Assembly (NCBI GenBank): GCA_001917435.1
Contig: MNEA01000110.1
Coordinates: forward strand, 1 to 50,105
Direction of reading: 5' to 3'
DNA length: 50,105 nt
DNA from: Acidobacteria bacterium 13_2_20CM_2_57_6
GTDB lineage: Bacteria > Acidobacteriota > Terriglobia > Acidiferrales > UBA7541
Shown: one piece after another, positions 46,218 to 50,105 of the stretch
How positions within the stretch are numbered: the stretch's first letter is position 1
Layout: every line of letters begins with the position of its first letter
Program-made: the position numbers and the translations under genes
The notes under the pieces: generated by a model
Seen by the model: the letters and a program-made list of their open reading frames with translations, nothing else
Database searches by the model: none
Told to the model about the DNA's origin: nothing

Positions 46218-47817
46218 TTAGGGAGTAGGAATAGTGGCAGATGTTTCGTCTGAGAAGGTGCTCTCGACGTTGTTCGAATCCACGGATGTAGCCACGTAAA
46301 AGTAGGTCTGGCCGGCTTGAACCGTGCTATCTGTATACGTGGTCAGCGATGCCGGCGCGGCATTCAACTTCGCGTAAGGCCCGCCTGTCTGCGCGCCGCG
46401 GTAAACGTAGTAACTCATGACAGTCGAGGCGCTGGACGTCCAGTTCAGCGTCGCCGAGTGCGAAACCGTCTGCATGTCTGTGCCCGACGCTGCAATTGTT
46501 GGAGAGTTGGTCGCATTGCTCACGACGCTGACGGTACCGTCCAAACTCCCCGATATCGTTGAATTAAAGAGCACGCCGAAGGTGGTACTTTGTCCGGCCG
46601 CCAAAGTTAACGGCGGCGTGAAACCGCTGACGCTGAAGCCAGTGCCGGAAACGTTGATCTGAGAAATGCTCACGTTCGTGTTGCCCGTGTTCGTCAGCGT
46701 AACTGTTTGCGCGGCACTACTGCTGCTATGGTGATATTCCCAAAGCTCAAGGATGTCGGGCTGGCCGAGAGATTCAAAACCGGAGCGACGCCTGTACCGC
46801 TCATAGGGATACTTGTCGGCGAGCTAGGCGCGTTGCTCACTGGGGAAAGCGTGGCTGCCACGCTGCCGGTAGTGGTGGGAGTGAACTTCACTGTGAACGC
46901 ACTCGACTGGCCGGCCGCCACGGTCAGCGGCAAATTTAACCCAGTGAGAGCAAAGCCAGCGCCAGTTATCGTGGCTTGCGACACATTGAGGCTTGCACTG
47001 CCAGGATTGCTCAGAATTACGGTCTGAGTGCCGGCAAGACCAACAGTAACGTTGCTAAAGCTCACGCTCGTCGGCACAACCGAAATTTGTGGCTGTATAC
47101 CCGCACCTGAAAGCGAGATTGTCGCTGGGGAATTGGTCGCGTTGCTGACCACCGACACAATGCCCGCTACGCTCCCTGCGGTCGTTGGAGCGAATCCAAC
47201 ACCCAGCGAAGCACTCTGCCCAGCCGCAAGGCTGAACGGCAACGAAATACCGCTGACGCTGAAGCCCGCCCCGTCGTATTCACCTGTGAAACGGTCACGC
47301 TGCTGTTCCCAGAGTTCGTTAGGGCAACCGTCTGCGCGCCGCTCGCGCTGCCCACGATTACGTCTCCGAAGCTCAAACTGTTCGTACTTGTCGAAAGGAG
47401 GTACTTCTGGGTCGGGGAGGGCTGAGGACCAACGCCGGCCCCCGAAACCAAAACCGTATTGATTGGCCCAGACATGGTCATAAACGAGAGACTTCCGGAA
47501 AAACTGTTGGCGGAGTCAGGTTCGAACACGACCTGAAAGGACGCCGTTTGTCCGTTTCTCAAAGTCAAGGGCAGAGAGGGTCCCGTCAAAATGAATTCCG
47601 GCAAATTACTGGAGGCTTGCTGAATTGTCAGTTTGTGGGTGCCGTGATTGGTCAAAGTGATGACACTCCGCGAGCTGGCAGTGTTGACGCTGACTGCGCC
47701 GAAGTTTAACGATGATGGATTGACTCCCATTCCTGCCTAAGATGCACTAGGGTTGAAGGCGCTTACAGCGGCCAGTAATGCAACAAAAAGAGCACACTTG
47801 TACGCACTCATTTCCAT
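46218..47817 (-). pseudogene. Broken ASH-repeat (choice-of-anchor D) and FN3 surface protein gene
   Basis: Joined frames give a signal peptide, several ASH-like repeats (NPSSLNFGAVSVNTASSRSV; SFSNVTVGLAGTQTVILSN; SFGNITI) and a C-terminal FN3 domain (HSATLNWTSSASTVMSYYVYRG). The natural start is ATG 47817 (ATGGAAATG behind AGGAAA). Lesions: TAG in frame at 47737-47739, right after the signal peptide (residue 27); a frameshift near 47269-47272 in a run of four C on the plus strand; and a frameshift near 46717-46730. Both frameshifts fit loss of one base. With three independent lesions I call it a pseudogene. Confidence 0.75.
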
Positions 47818-48084
47818 GATTTCCTGCGGGCCTGAATTAACGCTGGGACCAAAACTGGGTGGAATTCGCTGAGGTCGCCGAAGTGTCTTGCCCGAACTGC
47901 TGTTCTAACTTCGGAGTCAGACTAGACGGCGAGCGGGCCAATGAGCTACTGGCAACGAGACTAGATTTGGACCTTCGTTGCCTCTTCGTTGTCACGCTGT
48001 GACTCTGAGAATGTGGTTGACAACTATCGCGGAAATAGCATCGAATGGAGGGGTCGTAGATTCTGCCCCAGCCGGGAGGAAAAA

Positions 48085-48393
48085 TTGCTCTCGGATCATG
48101 TCTTTCATCTCTTTGGCCGCACGATCACCATCACAGGCAAGGAAGAGTTTCTTATAATTGTGGTTCTCGTCGTGGCGGCGACCGCGTGGGCGGTGCAGCA
48201 GTTTCGCCGGAGGCGGGCCGTGGTTTTGCAACGCTCCGTGGTGAGCGACCAGATCGTCTATGAGCTGTCGCGGATCGCGGATGCTCTCGATCGCATCTCG
48301 AATCGGCCAGTGGACCAGTACATTGCCGCGCCCAGCAGAGAAACAGACGAATCGACAGGCGGGCGCATTCCGCTCTCCATGTTTGGGCGATAG
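48085..48393 (+). CDS. Small membrane protein of unknown function
   Basis: About 102 residues. A hydrophobic segment (EEFLIIVVLVVAATAWAVQQF, here split at the membrane border) follows a short N-terminal stretch, then RRRRAVVL and a C-terminal tail (IVYELSRIADALDRISNR) that may form a coiled coil. The start is TTG 48085, four bases behind GGGAGGA; the frame is open to 47989 but without a good ribosome-binding site. I do not recognise a family. The neighbour downstream is another small envelope protein. Confidence 0.5.
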   Translation: MLSDHVFHLFGRTITITGKEEFLIIVVLVVAATAWAVQQFRRRRAVVLQRSVVSDQIVYELSRIADALDRISNRPVDQYIAAPSRETDESTGGRIPLSMFGR

Positions 48394-48520
48394 TTTCCTA
48401 AAGACCAGGGACCAACGGCTTCTACCGGACCGTGTACGTGGGAGCGCGGAAAGGCGGGGGTGTCATCCGATTGAGGATTTGGGGCGGGGTCATCAGATAC
48501 AATTCGTTTGGAGGCAGCCG

Positions 48521-49069
48521 ATGAATCGCCAGTTACTATTTGTCCTGAGTCTTCTGCTTTTTCCAACAGCCTGTTTAGCGCAGACAACTCCGAATGACTC
48601 TAAAACCTTGCAGTCTTTGCTCTTGGAAGTACGCCAATTGCGGCAGGATTTGCAGACGACGACCATCGCGGGGCAAAGAGCGCAAATCCTCATCTATCGG
48701 GTGCAGGGGCAGGAGGCGGCGGTCGCGCGCGCCTCTCAGCGTCTCGATGAATTCCGGGAGAAGCTCGCGAGAATTCAAGATGAGCGGAAGCACGTGGCCG
48801 CTGATGTCAAGCGGTTCGAAGATTCCTTAAGCAGCTCAGAGAATCCTCCAACCCAACGGAAAGAGATTGAGCAGGGTATGCTTCCCCAGCTCAAGACACG
48901 ACTCGAATCGCTAGAAAACCAAGAACAACAACTGCAAACGCGAGAAATAGAGGCTGAGCAACAACTGCGAGCCGAAGAGGTCCGACTCAGCGATCTCCGC
49001 GACCAGATGGACCGACTCGACAAGACTCTGGAGAACGCGGGCCGCCGACTGGGCGGCAGTTCTCAGTAG
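48521..49069 (+). CDS. Secreted coiled-coil protein of unknown function
   Basis: 182 residues with a signal peptide (MNRQLLFVLSLLLFPTACLAQ) and then a long, heptad-like helical stretch (LLLEVRQLRQDLQTTTIAGQ ... ESLENQEQQLQTREIEAEQQL), ending with a Gly-rich tail. The start is ATG 48521, six bases behind GGAGG; TACAAT at 48498-48503 may be the -10. The frame is open back to 48260, but that part is not coding. Perhaps a periplasmic structural protein. Confidence 0.65.
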   Translation: MNRQLLFVLSLLLFPTACLAQTTPNDSKTLQSLLLEVRQLRQDLQTTTIAGQRAQILIYRVQGQEAAVARASQRLDEFREKLARIQDERKHVAADVKRFEDSLSSSENPPTQRKEIEQGMLPQLKTRLESLENQEQQLQTREIEAEQQLRAEEVRLSDLRDQMDRLDKTLENAGRRLGGSSQ

Positions 49070-49207
49070 ATCAACGCATCCACATGGACTTATAACTCCC
49101 AAACGGGGAACTGACAATCGGCTATCGAAGACTTTACTGCGGAGAGAACGATTTGGGGCATGTGCTAGAATAGGGAGTTTAAGACGGAGCGGAAATTTTC
49201 ATTAAGC

Positions 49208-50105
49208 ATGCCTGAACAGCCCATCACTCCAACCACAGAGTTCGACCCCGAAGACGAATATCGCCCTGAACCTGAGCCTGAACCGCTGCCACCATCGTGG
49301 ATGGACGGGAGCCTGCGGATTGGGATTCACACCTCCATCGCCGGAAGCTACCTGAATGCGCTGGAATCAGCTCGCAAACTAGGCTGCAATGCACTGCAGA
49401 TATTTTCAGCCAGCCCGCGTATGTGGCAAGGCGGGTCGGCGCGGATTCCGGACGTGGACGCGCAGGCGTTTCGGGCGCGGCGGGACGAGCTGCGGCTTGG
49501 GCCCTTGGTCATTCACGCCAATTACCTGATCAACCTGGCGGCTTCCCAGCCAATGTTGAGGACGCGGTCGATCCAGGCGTTCCACGATGAGATCGTGCGC
49601 GCCGTGGCGCTCGGAGCGGATTTTCTGGTGGTGCACCCAGGTGCGCGCGGCGAAGCGAAAACGGAGCATGCACTCTCGACAATCATCGAGTCCGTGAAGC
49701 AGGCGTCAAAGCGCGCGCCCATGGGTAACCTGCGAATCTTGATTGAGAATACCGCGGGGATGGGCTCGGCGGTTGGTGCGCGGCTGGAAGAAGTGGGAGA
49801 GATTTTGTCGGCTCTGCGAGACCTGCCTGCCGGAGCGTGCCTGGATACGGCGCATCTCTTTGCCGCCGGATACGACATCAAGAGCGAGGGCGGACTAGCT
49901 TCGACGATCGGACAGATCGAAAGCGCCATCGGTTTGGACAACGTGCCGATATTTCACGTGAACGATTCGAAGATTCCGCTCGGCGGGCGAGTAGACCGGC
50001 ACGAACATATTGGAAAAGGGAAGATTGGGGCAGAGGCATTTGCAAGAATTCTGCGGCATCCGCGATTTGGCGCGGCGATGCCGGAAGGATTGACGGGGCG
50101 GGCGT
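49208..50105 (+). CDS. nfo: Deoxyribonuclease IV (endonuclease IV), 5' part
   Basis: The gene runs off the window end after 299 codons. Nfo cleaves abasic sites in base-excision repair. A TIM barrel with the trinuclear zinc site is visible: IHTSIAGSY at the start, the His in VIHANYLI, VHPGAR, IENTAG, CLDTAH, then HVNDSKIPLGGRVDRHEHIGKGKIG (described here only for its Asp-Arg-His ligands). An N-terminal extension of about 35 residues (Pro/Glu/Asp-rich, EPEPEPEPLPP) is not part of the usual enzyme. The last metal ligand (Glu261 in E. coli) lies beyond the window. ATG 49208. Confidence 0.92.
   Translation, partial: MPEQPITPTTEFDPEDEYRPEPEPEPLPPSWMDGSLRIGIHTSIAGSYLNALESARKLGCNALQIFSASPRMWQGGSARIPDVDAQAFRARRDELRLGPLVIHANYLINLAASQPMLRTRSIQAFHDEIVRAVALGADFLVVHPGARGEAKTEHALSTIIESVKQASKRAPMGNLRILIENTAGMGSAVGARLEEVGEILSALRDLPAGACLDTAHLFAAGYDIKSEGGLASTIGQIESAIGLDNVPIFHVNDSKIPLGGRVDRHEHIGKGKIGAEAFARILRHPRFGAAMPEGLTGRA

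Noticed and set aside
47859..48002. A 47-codon GTG frame with a CPNCC motif
   Set aside because: It has no ribosome-binding site, and only two Cys pairs' worth of signal; too weak to call a gene.
1..50105. CRISPR array, prophage or insertion sequence
   Set aside because: No regularly spaced repeats, no transposase or integrase motifs and no phage structural genes were seen on either strand.

Overview
The window reads as a chromosomal segment of a GC-rich, Gram-negative-type bacterium. I infer Acidobacteriota (Terriglobia/Koribacter-like). The grounds are envelope genes of a double-membrane cell (rseP, a fused LptF/LptG permease), a TPR protein that looks like the sensor half of acidobacterial Ser/Thr kinases, a cluster of PilZ proteins one of which follows a receiver remnant, and choice-of-anchor and FN3 secreted proteins. 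This is inference from gene content, not a database match. I saw no rRNA, tRNA, CRISPR array, prophage or insertion sequence.

0-9 kb: a cdsA-dxr-rseP run (phospholipid and isoprenoid synthesis, envelope protease) is followed by a Fur-family regulator. Next is an approximately 1.3 kb accessory gap. It holds a near-consensus promoter butted against a strong terminator, an inverted pair of REP-like hairpins with compensatory changes, and a decayed winged-helix/HNH endonuclease gene. On the minus strand a PhnP-like metallo-beta-lactamase domain is fused to RibF, downstream of a DUF1844 gene. 8-12 kb: mazG, a COG3375-like GNAT, an N-succinylamino acid racemase/OSBS-like enolase-superfamily enzyme and an EamA permease form a tight operon, plausibly handling D/N-acyl amino acids.

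12-25 kb: a kinase-less TPR protein, an isopropylmalate-dehydrogenase-like enzyme, a rhomboid protease, then recO-glyQ-glyS with overlapping stops and starts, and ppdK. ppdK is broken by an internal deletion plus frameshift just after its catalytic His. A 16-17 bp palindromic element lies 3' of three genes here (15.34, 20.22 and 22.92 kb). A single polypeptide fusing LptF and LptG is convergent to ppdK.

25-37 kb: a SnoaL-like gene remnant, an NmrA-type oxidoreductase, an alpha/beta hydrolase, a remarkable DegT-type aminotransferase/FAD-oxidase fusion, a GH57 enzyme, a beta-propeller protein, an M48 protease, an orphan HicB and an MBL-like protein without its metal motif. 37-50 kb: a secreted CocE/NonD hydrolase, three PilZ proteins (one after a broken receiver domain), a MxKD-repeat secreted protein, aroF, a VOC protein, a zinc-ribbon protein, a large mono-heme cytochrome, an FN3 protein, a multiply broken ASH/FN3 gene, two small envelope proteins and the 5' part of nfo (endonuclease IV).

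The core genes are ordinary. The interest lies in the domain fusions, an unusual number of visibly decayed genes (HNH, ppdK, SnoaL, ASH, REC-PilZ) and small repeat elements in the intergenic DNA.
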